From: Mariprofundales bacterium
Lineage (GTDB): Bacteria; Pseudomonadota; Zetaproteobacteria; Mariprofundales; S012-25
Reading direction: 5' to 3'
DNA length: 14,565 nucleotides
NCBI GenBank assembly: GCA_015487905.1
Contig: WFOX01000050.1
Coordinates: 1-14,565 of the forward strand
Shown here one piece after another: positions 1 through 6,769 of this stretch. How positions within the stretch are numbered: position 1 is the stretch's first letter; each line of letters opens with the position of its first letter. The position numbers were made by a program, and so were the translations under genes. The notes under the pieces are model-generated. The model made no database searches, was not told where the DNA came from, and saw only the letters and a list, made by a program, of their open reading frames with translations.

Positions 1-747
1 ACGGCCGGGCTTGCGCATGCCGCCGAGTGGGAACTCGGCGCGGGGGTGGGCGCGTTGGATGTGCCGGCCTATGCGGGCGCGGATCAGCGCTATCGGCTTG
101 CCGCGCCGCTTCCTTACTTGCGCTATCTCGGCGAGCACCTGCGCGTGCGGCGCAATGCGGTGCGTTGGCGTCTTGGCGGTTCGGCGCGCGCCTGGCTGGA
201 TCTCTCATTGGGAGGCGGCCCGCCCGTGCATGCGCGCGGAAGGCGGGCGGGGATGCCGAGCATCCCTTGGCGGGTTGAGCTCGGCCCGCGGCTCAATCTG
301 CGCCTTGTGGGCGATGAGACAGAGGGAGGGGGCCTGCGCGTGGCCTGGCGCCGGGCGCTGGATGCCCGCGGCCGCGATCTTGGTTGGCTGTTCGTGCCGG
401 AGCTTTGGTGGGATGCGCCGCATTGGCTCGTGCGGTTCGGTGCAAGCTATGCCAACAAGAGATTCCTGCGCGCCTACTACGGCGTGCCGCCGCGCTTTGC
501 GCGCCCGGGGCGGCCTGCGTTTTCGTTGGGAAGCGGATGGCACGAGTTGCGCGCAAGCGTGCTTTGGCGCGCCCGGCATGGGAAGCTGCGCCTTTGGGCA
601 GGCGGCGTCGTTTATGCGCTTGCGCCGTTTCGGGTGGCGGCAAGCCCGCTTGTGGCTTCTTCGCTTTCCTTCGGCTGGGGGGCCGGGATCGCCTGGACTT
701 GGGCTTCTTCTTCCACAAGCCCGGCTGCGGCCAGCGCTTGGCGATAG
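1..747 (+). CDS. MipA/OmpV-family outer-membrane protein (5' end missing)
   Basis: The reading frame is open from the first base, so the gene starts outside the window; 248 residues are visible. Near the left edge the protein reads AEWELGAGVGALDVPAY and then a segment with PLPYLRYLGEHLRVRR. This matches the mature N-terminus and first strands of MipA/OmpV beta-barrels. The middle has ASYANKRFLRAYYGVPP, containing the YYGV signature of the family, followed by alternating aromatic strands and a late ASPLVASS segment equivalent to the family's SP(I/L)V loop. The expected last barrel strand ends in an aromatic residue at the TGG codon 700-702, but the frame runs on for 14 Ser/Ala-rich residues to the TAG at 745-747. 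Known members are outer-membrane proteins, some acting as scaffolds for murein enzymes. The role here is not determined. The 3' end overlaps hemY on the opposite strand by 136 bp. Confidence 0.82.
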   Translation, partial: TAGLAHAAEWELGAGVGALDVPAYAGADQRYRLAAPLPYLRYLGEHLRVRRNAVRWRLGGSARAWLDLSLGGGPPVHARGRRAGMPSIPWRVELGPRLNLRLVGDETEGGGLRVAWRRALDARGRDLGWLFVPELWWDAPHWLVRFGASYANKRFLRAYYGVPPRFARPGRPAFSLGSGWHELRASVLWRARHGKLRLWAGGVVYALAPFRVAASPLVASSLSFGWGAGIAWTWASSSTSPAAASAWR

Positions 748-1859
748 CAGGAAAGCGCCTCATCCGCGCGCCCTTCCTCTTCGGCCCAGCGCGCAAGCGA
801 AGCCCAAGCTTCAGGCACTCCTTTCTCTGCGAGCTTTTGCATGCGGGCGCGCGCAACCTCGGCAAGCCCTGCGCGCCTAGCGAGCATGGCCGCAAACCAT
901 GCCTGCGCCGGATTGAGCGCTTGCACCGGCCGTTTCGCCCAGCGTTTCCAAGCCTTTTCCGGCTGCGGCATAAGCGCGAGCAAGCGCCGCGCCGCGGCAA
1001 AGCTGGGGCGCTTTTCCAAAAGCTCCTCCAAAAGCGTGCGTGCGCGCGCGGCATCGCCTTGCTGCACGAGCAGATCGGCGAGCTTCAAGGCCGCCTCTTC
1101 GTGATCCGGCGCGATGCGCAACACGCGCTCCAGCATGCGCCGCGCATGGGCGGCGTCTTTGTCCTTGGCAAGCTCCACCCAGGCGCGCACAAGCCTCGGT
1201 GCAAGCCGCGCATAGATGTGCGCGCCATGCTCTTGCAGCCACGCAAGCTCGCGCTCGGCCAGCGCCCAGTCGCCTGTTTCTTCGGCCAGCGCCGCCAGAC
1301 GCTCATGGGCGATGAGCGCATCCGGATAGCGCGCAAGCCAAGCCTCAAGCGCCTTGCGCCGCACGATGGGATCCGGCGCATGCGGTTGCTCTGGGTCGCT
1401 GATTGCGCGCGCGGTCGCGGCCACGAGCAAGGGATCGGCCTCGTCGTCCTCGGGAAGGCGTGCGTCGCTGCCTGGCGTGGTGAGCGCCGCGAAGACGGAA
1501 AGCAGCCAGGCGGGCGCATGCGCATGTTCGCGTGCAAAAAGCCGCGCAGGCAGCGGGCGTCCGTGGTTGATCCAAGCCTCTATGGCTTCGCGCAGCTTTT
1601 GCTCACGCCTGCGCGCCGTGCCCGCCTTCCAAGCACCCCAAAAGCGCCCTGGGCCTTGCCATAAGGCGCCCAAGAGGTTGCGCACAAGGCGCACGACGAA
1701 TGCAAGCGCCACAAGCGCGATCAAAAGCGGCCCTTGGCGCGTTTCCAGCACCCAGCCAAAGGCCTGCAAGCGGAAGGTTTCTTCCGCAAACGAGGGATAC
1801 AGCGCGAACAGCGCCGCAAGCACGAGGCCCAATGCCGCAATCCAAGCAAGCCCTTTCAC
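612..1859 (-). CDS. hemY: HemY-type haem biosynthesis-associated TPR membrane protein
   Basis: The 415-residue product has the HemY N-terminal layout: a hydrophobic helix at about residues 3-22, a short loop with FRLQAFGWVLETRQGP, and a second helix at about 45-65. A basic stretch (GTARRREQK) follows, then an alpha-helical region with TPR-like repeats, for example around DWALAERELAWLQEHG and DHEEAALKLADLLVQQGD. The last 35 residues are a low-complexity Glu/Ala/Pro tail. This is the proteobacterial HemY, an inner-membrane accessory protein encoded with hem genes, not the protoporphyrinogen oxidase that shares the name. Its biochemical role is poorly defined. The start is GTG at 1859, preceded by AGGAG at 1872-1868 with 8 nt spacing. 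It overlaps the hemX stop as GTGA. It is the last gene of the hem operon, and its tail lies antisense to the MipA-family gene. Confidence 0.88.
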   Translation of the reverse strand: MKGLAWIAALGLVLAALFALYPSFAEETFRLQAFGWVLETRQGPLLIALVALAFVVRLVRNLLGALWQGPGRFWGAWKAGTARRREQKLREAIEAWINHGRPLPARLFAREHAHAPAWLLSVFAALTTPGSDARLPEDDEADPLLVAATARAISDPEQPHAPDPIVRRKALEAWLARYPDALIAHERLAALAEETGDWALAERELAWLQEHGAHIYARLAPRLVRAWVELAKDKDAAHARRMLERVLRIAPDHEEAALKLADLLVQQGDAARARTLLEELLEKRPSFAAARRLLALMPQPEKAWKRWAKRPVQALNPAQAWFAAMLARRAGLAEVARARMQKLAEKGVPEAWASLARWAEEEGRADEALSCYRQALAAAGLVEEEAQVQAIPAPQPKESEEATSGLAATRNGASA

Positions 1860-2779
1860 GAGGAGATCTCCTGCAAACGCGTTTGTGCGGCGCGCACAAG
1901 CGCTTGCTTGACGCGCGCAATCGCAGCAAGCGAGCGCGGCAAGGCAAGCCGTTTGCCCTGTGCGCGCAGCGCAAGCAGCACCTCTGCGCGCAGCGGCTCC
2001 CAGCTCGCGTCCGAAGGCGCGCGCCCGAAGAGCAAATCATCAGCCAGCGCGCGCAAATGCACGGCAAGCTGCGCACGGCGCGCGGCTTCCTTAGGCGGGG
2101 CGCGATAGAGATGAATCCAGCCCACGAGCCGCGCAAGCCAGGGATTGTCCGGCGTGGGGATCACATTCTCAGCCCGCCAGCGGCTTGCGAGTGTTTCGGC
2201 CGCGGCAAGAAGCGCATGGCGCGCCTTCATCGCCTCGGCAAGCGCGCGCTCGGCCTCATCCGCATGGGCCTTGGCTTCTTCGCGTGCCTTGGGATCGGTT
2301 TCGGCCACCGCCGCAAGCCGCCAGCCGGATGCGATTTCGGCAAGCGAGGCATGGGGCGCTGCTGCGCGCGCAAGCCCCAGCAGCAATAGGCTGCGGCGCT
2401 CCGCGGCCAAAGCCGTTTGGCGCGTGCGCAAGAGTTGCTCCAACGCATCCAGCCGCGCGGAGAGTTCGTCCATGGCCTGCACAAGCGCGATCAAGCGCGT
2501 TTGCGCGTTTTGGGGAAGCTCTCGTGGCTGCTGTTGGGGCGCAGCCGAGGCAGGTGCCTGCGTTTGGGACGGCGAAGCCTTTTGCATCCGTGCGATCCAG
2601 CTTGCCAATGTGCCCGTGCGCTTTGCCCAAAGCACCGCTCCTGCAGCGGCAAGCACCAAAAGCAGCAAAAACCAAACGCCCCAACGGCGCTTTTTCTTCG
2701 GCCGCGGCGAGGCGGCGGATGCGTCTTGTGCCTGGCCCTTTTCGCTTTGCGCTTGGGGCTTGTTCGCTTCTTCGCTCAT
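1856..2779 (-). CDS. hemX: HemX-family membrane protein (uroporphyrinogen-III C-methyltransferase-like annotation)
   Basis: The 307-residue product has a charged, Gln/Ala/Ser-rich cytoplasmic N-terminus, then a basic KKKRR cluster (28-32). One transmembrane helix follows at about residues 34-51. Next come a Pro/Gln linker (68-90), a coiled-coil-like helix (about 92-128) and a helical C-terminal domain with PDNPWLARLVGWIHLYR (210-226), which resembles the conserved core of HemX. Databases often label such proteins uroporphyrinogen-III methyltransferases, but no SAM-methyltransferase fold or motif is visible, so an accessory role in the haem pathway is more likely. I chose ATG 2779 over GTG 2788 because it overlaps the hemB stop as ATGA and has AGGTGG 5 nt upstream. 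The stop overlaps the hemY GTG start. Confidence 0.88.
   Translation of the reverse strand: MSEEANKPQAQSEKGQAQDASAASPRPKKKRRWGVWFLLLLVLAAAGAVLWAKRTGTLASWIARMQKASPSQTQAPASAAPQQQPRELPQNAQTRLIALVQAMDELSARLDALEQLLRTRQTALAAERRSLLLLGLARAAAPHASLAEIASGWRLAAVAETDPKAREEAKAHADEAERALAEAMKARHALLAAAETLASRWRAENVIPTPDNPWLARLVGWIHLYRAPPKEAARRAQLAVHLRALADDLLFGRAPSDASWEPLRAEVLLALRAQGKRLALPRSLAAIARVKQALVRAAQTRLQEISS
1861..1872 (-). promoter_or_regulatory. hemY ribosome binding site within a 12-bp palindrome
   Basis: AGGAGATCTCCT is a perfect palindrome at the hemX-hemY junction. Read on the minus strand, AGGAG (1872-1868) is the Shine-Dalgarno for the GTG start at 1859. The TCCT arm could pair with it (4-bp stem, 4-nt loop) and modestly limit initiation unless ribosomes finishing hemX open it. 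Confidence 0.45.
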
Positions 2780-3753
2780 GCAAGCCACCTTGCGACATCC
2801 AAGGCGTGGTAGGTGAGGATCATGTCGGCACCTGCGCGTTTGAACGCAAGCAGGGTTTCCAGCACCACGCGCCGCTCGTCTATCCAGCCGCGCTCGGCCG
2901 CTGCTTTGATCATCGCGTATTCGCCTGAGACATTGTAGGCGGCAAGCGGAAGATGCGTGGCCTCGCGCACGGCCGCGAGCACATCCAAATATGCAAGCCC
3001 GGGCTTCACCATCAGCATGTCCGCGCCTTCGGTTTCATCCAAAAGCGCCTCGCGCAAGGCCTCGCGCCGATTGGCGGGATCCATTTGGTAGCTCGTGCGA
3101 TCGCCGAAGGAGGGCGCGGAGTCGGCGGCGTCGCGGAAAGGCCCGTAGAAGGCGGAGGCGTATTTCACGGCATAGGAAAGGATGCCCACTTGGGTGAAGC
3201 CTGCATGATCCAAGGCCGCGCGGATAGCTGCCACCATGCCGTCCATCATGCCTGAGGGCGCCACGATGTCCACGCCCGCCGCCGCATAGGCCACGGCCTC
3301 TTTTTGCAGGTTTTCCAATGTCGCGTCGTTGTCCACCGTGGAGCCTGCCAACACGCCGCAATGGCCGTGGCTTGTGTATTCGCAAAAGCAGGTATCGGCG
3401 ATCACGCAGATGTTGGGCTCTGCGCTTTTGGCCTCGGCAATGGCGCGCGGAATCACGCCCTCGGCCTCCCAGCCTGAGGTGCCCACATCGTCTTTGTGCT
3501 TGGGGATGCCGAAGAGGATGACGGCGGGGATGCCAAGGCACCAAACCTCTTTGATGATCTTCCCCACCTCGGAAAGCGGATGCCGCACCACGCCGGGCAT
3601 GCTCGGCACAGGCTTGGGCTCCGTGATCGTTTCATCCACGAAGATGGGATAGATGAGATCGTCGGGCGCAAGCGTGGTTTCGCGCACGAGCCTGCGGATG
3701 GCCTCGCTTTTGCGGTTGCGGCGCGGCCGGGCGATGAGCTTAGGCAGCGGCAT
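2776..3753 (-). CDS. hemB: Delta-aminolevulinic acid dehydratase (porphobilinogen synthase)
   Basis: HemB condenses two 5-aminolevulinate molecules to porphobilinogen in the cytoplasm, the second common step of tetrapyrrole synthesis. The 325-residue product is of normal length. It has the metal-site segment DTCFCEYTSHGHCG with Cys122, Cys124 and Cys132, which marks the zinc-dependent active-site class. The Schiff-base lysines are Lys197 (ILSYAVKYAS) and Lys250 (MLMVKPGLAYLD). Further family motifs include GIPKHKDDVGTSGW, VDIVAPSGMMDG and the C-terminal AYNVSGEYAM. The start is ATG 3753, with AGGAGG 6 nt upstream and a 1-nt overlap with the hemD stop (TGATG). A TTG 18 bases upstream in frame is less likely. 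Its placement between hemD and hemX is unusual. Confidence 0.97.
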   Translation of the reverse strand: MPLPKLIARPRRNRKSEAIRRLVRETTLAPDDLIYPIFVDETITEPKPVPSMPGVVRHPLSEVGKIIKEVWCLGIPAVILFGIPKHKDDVGTSGWEAEGVIPRAIAEAKSAEPNICVIADTCFCEYTSHGHCGVLAGSTVDNDATLENLQKEAVAYAAAGVDIVAPSGMMDGMVAAIRAALDHAGFTQVGILSYAVKYASAFYGPFRDAADSAPSFGDRTSYQMDPANRREALREALLDETEGADMLMVKPGLAYLDVLAAVREATHLPLAAYNVSGEYAMIKAAAERGWIDERRVVLETLLAFKRAGADMILTYHALDVARWLA

Positions 3754-4511
3754 CAGATCCCTCCTTCCCAAAGAAGCTGCAACTCGTCAATCATGCGCTC
3801 AAAACTAGCAGGCTCGGGGGCGACGAGCACCTCAAGGCCGAGCATGGCAAGCGGCGTGGCCGCGCGCGCGCTGATCGCCACGACCGGAATGGAGGCAAGC
3901 CAAGCGCGCGCCTGGGCTTCACCCGCAACGGCCACGAACGCCTCGGCGGTGCGGCGGCTTGCGAAGGTGGCGGCATCCACGCCGCGCGCAAAGGCCGCTT
4001 GCAGCTCTGAGCGCGCCGCCGTGCGCGGCCGCACGGCATAGGCCGGCACGAGTTCCACGGAAACGCCTGCTGCGCGCAGTTGCGCGAGGATCCAATCGCG
4101 CCCCTCCTGCGCGCGCAAAAACACGACATGCCGCGGCATGCCCTCGCGCTGCCACATCGCCCACACCGCTTCTTGTGCATGCGCGCCTTCGGGCGCGCGC
4201 GCTGAGATGTCGAGCGCGGCAAGCGCGGCCTGCGTGCGCGCCCCGACCGCCGTAAACGAAAAGCGCGCAAGTTCTTCCCGGGAAAGCTTGGCGCGCGCGA
4301 GCGCTTCTGCGGCGTTCGCGCTCGTGATGAGCACGGTGGCGTGCGCAGGCGCGCGCGCAAGGGCGGCGCGCACGGCCTCGGGTTGCCAATGCACCTCAAT
4401 GCAGGGCACGCACACGGGCACGCCGCCTGCGCGCTGGACATACGCAGCCGATTCCGCTGCCTGATGGGCTGCGCGCGTGATCAGAATCCGTCGTCCGCCT
4501 AGCCCCGGCAT
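3753..4511 (-). CDS. hemD: Uroporphyrinogen-III synthase
   Basis: HemD cyclises hydroxymethylbilane to uroporphyrinogen III with inversion of ring D. The 252-residue product shows the weakly conserved but typical two-lobed pattern. It opens with GRRILITRAAHQ, has LITSANAAEAL (61-71, the conserved TS-N-A site between the lobes) and FTAVGARTQAAL (86-97). In the second lobe VVFLRAQEGRDWI is followed by ATFASRRTAEAF (181-192), the degenerate equivalent of the TSxxA motif. I prefer ATG 4511 because it gives the normal length and N-terminus; an in-frame GTG at 4556 would add 15 residues. Neither start has a strong Shine-Dalgarno sequence. It is the first gene of the hem operon and diverges from recQ. 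hemC, which usually precedes hemD, is not here. Confidence 0.9.
   Translation of the reverse strand: MPGLGGRRILITRAAHQAAESAAYVQRAGGVPVCVPCIEVHWQPEAVRAALARAPAHATVLITSANAAEALARAKLSREELARFSFTAVGARTQAALAALDISARAPEGAHAQEAVWAMWQREGMPRHVVFLRAQEGRDWILAQLRAAGVSVELVPAYAVRPRTAARSELQAAFARGVDAATFASRRTAEAFVAVAGEAQARAWLASIPVVAISARAATPLAMLGLEVLVAPEPASFERMIDELQLLWEGGI
3760..3765 (-). promoter_or_regulatory. hemB ribosome binding site that decides the start
   Basis: AGGAGG on the minus strand lies 6 nt before ATG 3753, inside the last codons of hemD. This supports ATG 3753 rather than the in-frame TTG at 3771, which lies upstream of this site. Confidence 0.85.
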
Positions 4512-4577
4512 GCCAAGAAGGATCGCAGCTTCGCGCAGGGGTTGCAAAACGCACACATTTGTGGTTTCCTATATTTC
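4512..4577. promoter_or_regulatory. Divergent intergenic region between hemD and recQ
   Basis: This 66-bp gap is the only true intergenic region between divergent genes in the window. It is visibly AT-richer on its right side (CCTATATTTC at 4568-4577) than its surroundings. It should hold promoters for both the hem operon and recQ. A short dyad CACA-TT-TGTG lies at 4554-4563. I could not find a convincing -35/-10 pair with normal spacing in either direction. TATATT at 4570-4575 is the best -10-like word on the plus strand, and if used it would favour a downstream recQ start. Confidence 0.4.
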
Positions 4578-6761
4578 ATGGAAGCGAAAGCCCGAGTGAG
4601 TGTTTCCCCTTACATCGCCGAGCAAATGGAGCGCGCAAGGCGCGTGCTCAAGGAAGTTTTCGGCTTTGAGTCCTTCCGTCCCATGCAGGAGCAGGTGATT
4701 GAGGCCGTGCTCGCAGGCCAAGATGTGCTCCTGCTCATGCCGACAGGCGGCGGCAAATCGCTTTGCTATCAGATCCCGTCCATCGTCCGCGAGGGCGTGG
4801 GGGTCGTCGTCTCCCCCTTGATTTCGCTGATGAAAGACCAAGTGGATGCATTGGTCGCCAACGGCGTGCGCGCCGCCTACTACAACTCCACGCTCAAGGC
4901 CGCACAAGCGCGGGAGGTGATCGCCCGCTTGCAGGCGGGGGATTTGGACTTGCTTTACATCGCGCCCGAGCGGCTGCTTACGAAGAAGTTTATTGAAATC
5001 CTAAAGGGCGTGAAGATCGCGCTGTTCGCCGTGGATGAAGCGCATTGCGTCTCTCAATGGGGGCATGATTTCCGCCCCGACTATGCCGAGCTTGGGCGCT
5101 TGCGTGAGGAGTTTCCCGATGTGCCGATGATCGCGCTTACGGCCACGGCCGATGAGCACACGCGGCGCGACATCGTGGAGCGCTTGCGCATGCCCGATGC
5201 GCAATGGTTTGTGGCCAGCTTTGATCGGCCCAACATTCGCTATCTCGTGTCCGAAAAACGCCAGCCGCTTACGCAGATCTTGCAGTTTTTGGAGGGCTGG
5301 AAGGGCGCGTCCGGCATCATCTACTGCATGTCCAAAAAGCGCGTGGATGAGCTCGCTGTGAACCTGCAACGGCATGGCATTGCGGCCGCGCCTTATCATG
5401 CGGGCATGCCCGCGCGCGTGCGCGAGCGCGTGCAGGATGATTTCTTGCGCGATCGCGTGAAGGTCATGGTGGCCACGATCGCTTTCGGCATGGGCGTGGA
5501 TAAGCCGAACATCCGCTTCGTGATCCACCATGACCTGCCGAAGAGCATTGAAAGCTACTACCAAGAAACGGGGCGCGCAGGGCGCGACGGATTGGAGGCC
5601 GAGGCGCTTTTGCTCTATGGCCCGAGCGATGTGAATCTCGTGCGCCGGCTCATTGACAATGTGGAAAACCCCGAGCAGCGGCGCGTGGAGATCCACAAGC
5701 TCAACGCGATGGTGGGCTTTGCCGAAGCGCTCACCTGTCGTCGCCGCGTGCTTTTGGGCTACTTCGGCGAGGAGCTGGAGCAGGACTGCGGCAACTGCGA
5801 CATCTGCCTGGATCCGCCTGAGACCTATGATGCGCGCGAATATGCCGAGCTTGCGCTTGCGTGCGTGGAGGAGCTCGGCGGGCGCTACGGCATCGGCTAT
5901 GTCGTGGATGTGCTGCGCGGCGCGAACACGGCGCTCGTGCGCGAGCGCGGGCACACCGAGGCCAAGACCTTCGGCGCTGGCAAGGACATCTCGGCCGATG
6001 AATGGACATCCATTCTCCGCCAGCTCGTGCATCGCGGCTATTTCCTGCAAGACATCGCCGAGCGCGGCGCGCTCAAGCCCACGCGCAAGGCCGAGCGCAT
6101 CCGCGCAGGCGAGCCTGTGATCCTCGCGCGCCATCGCCATCGCATCCGCCGTCTTGCGCGGCTCACCGCCCAGCGCGATGAGGCGCTGTATGCGAAGCTG
6201 GATGAGCTGCGCCACAAGATCGCGGACGAGGAAGACCTTGCGCCGCACATCGTTTTCAGCGATGTGGCGCTTACGGAGATGAGCCAAAAGAAGCCCACCA
6301 CCTTGGAGGAGCTCGGCAAGATCAGCGGCGTAAGCAAGGTGAAGCTTGCCACCTATGGCGAGCGGTTTTTGGCCGTGATCCGCGAGCATGTGGCCGAGCA
6401 GCCGGAAGAGCCTGCCAGCGATGAGGTGCCGCAGCTCATCGCCAAAGGGCCGCCGGCGAACGAGGTGCAGCTTTTCACCTATCAGCTTTACAAGCAGGGG
6501 AAAACGCCTGATGAGATCGCCGAGATCCAAGGCGTGTCGCGCGAGACCGTGATCCGCCACTTCGTAAGCCTCGTGCGCGCGGGCCACTACATTGATGTGC
6601 CCGCCTACTTCGGTGAAAACTACCAAACGCTGATGACGGAAATGGACGAGGCCGATCCTTACGCTTCGCTTGTGGAGATCAAAAACGGGCTTTCCGTGCC
6701 GCTGACGAACGAAGAGTTTCGCTTGCTTGTGGCCTGGCGCGAGGCGATCGGGATCGCCTAA
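4578..6761 (+). CDS. recQ: ATP-dependent DNA helicase RecQ with C-terminal helix-turn-helix extension
   Basis: RecQ is a 3'-5' DNA helicase acting in recombination and repair. From ATG 4578 the product has 727 residues. An N-terminal FRPMQEQVI segment (motif 0) is followed by Walker A MPTGGGKS (54-61), DEAH (153-156) and the SQWGHDFRPDY aromatic loop. Lobe 2 has VATIAFGMGVDKPNIRF and the motif VI segment SYYQETGRAGRDG. The zinc subdomain has Cys387, Cys404, Cys407 and Cys410 (DCGNCDIC). A winged-helix region and an HRDC-like segment (about 530-605) follow. An extra domain at about 625-727 contains a helix-turn-helix-like stretch (TPDEIAEIQGVSRETVIRHF), as in RecQ proteins of the longer class. 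The start is uncertain: ATG 4578 has no clear Shine-Dalgarno, and GTG 4596 or ATG 4626 would keep the whole helicase core. The gene converges on mrcA, with 3 nt between the stops. Confidence 0.95.
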   Translation: MEAKARVSVSPYIAEQMERARRVLKEVFGFESFRPMQEQVIEAVLAGQDVLLLMPTGGGKSLCYQIPSIVREGVGVVVSPLISLMKDQVDALVANGVRAAYYNSTLKAAQAREVIARLQAGDLDLLYIAPERLLTKKFIEILKGVKIALFAVDEAHCVSQWGHDFRPDYAELGRLREEFPDVPMIALTATADEHTRRDIVERLRMPDAQWFVASFDRPNIRYLVSEKRQPLTQILQFLEGWKGASGIIYCMSKKRVDELAVNLQRHGIAAAPYHAGMPARVRERVQDDFLRDRVKVMVATIAFGMGVDKPNIRFVIHHDLPKSIESYYQETGRAGRDGLEAEALLLYGPSDVNLVRRLIDNVENPEQRRVEIHKLNAMVGFAEALTCRRRVLLGYFGEELEQDCGNCDICLDPPETYDAREYAELALACVEELGGRYGIGYVVDVLRGANTALVRERGHTEAKTFGAGKDISADEWTSILRQLVHRGYFLQDIAERGALKPTRKAERIRAGEPVILARHRHRIRRLARLTAQRDEALYAKLDELRHKIADEEDLAPHIVFSDVALTEMSQKKPTTLEELGKISGVSKVKLATYGERFLAVIREHVAEQPEEPASDEVPQLIAKGPPANEVQLFTYQLYKQGKTPDEIAEIQGVSRETVIRHFVSLVRAGHYIDVPAYFGENYQTLMTEMDEADPYASLVEIKNGLSVPLTNEEFRLLVAWREAIGIA

Positions 6762-6769
6762 GCTTTAGG
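6757..6769. terminator. Small symmetric hairpin across the recQ and mrcA stop codons (candidate)
   Basis: CCTAA (6757-6761), spacer GCT and TTAGG (6765-6769) form an inverted repeat. Each arm contains one gene's stop codon: recQ TAA at 6759-6761 and the reverse-strand TAA of mrcA at 6765-6767. The arms are only 5 bp and no T-run follows on either strand, so intrinsic termination is doubtful. It is recorded because no other terminator-like structure fits between these convergent genes. Confidence 0.25.

Noticed and set aside
384..1664. Plus-strand open frame of 426 codons across the MipA-family gene and hemY
   Set aside because: It shadows two real genes in other frames, and the protein is basic and Cys/Arg-rich without family resemblance.
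1856..2779. HemX as a true uroporphyrinogen-III methyltransferase (CysG/CobA type)
   Set aside because: No SAM-binding glycine-rich motifs are present; the product has one membrane helix, a coiled coil and the HemX-type C-terminal part.
5001..6626. Long open frame antisense to recQ (541 codons)
   Set aside because: It lies opposite a full, motif-complete RecQ. The translation is His/Arg/Ala-rich with no recognisable domain, as expected for a shadow of GC-rich codons.
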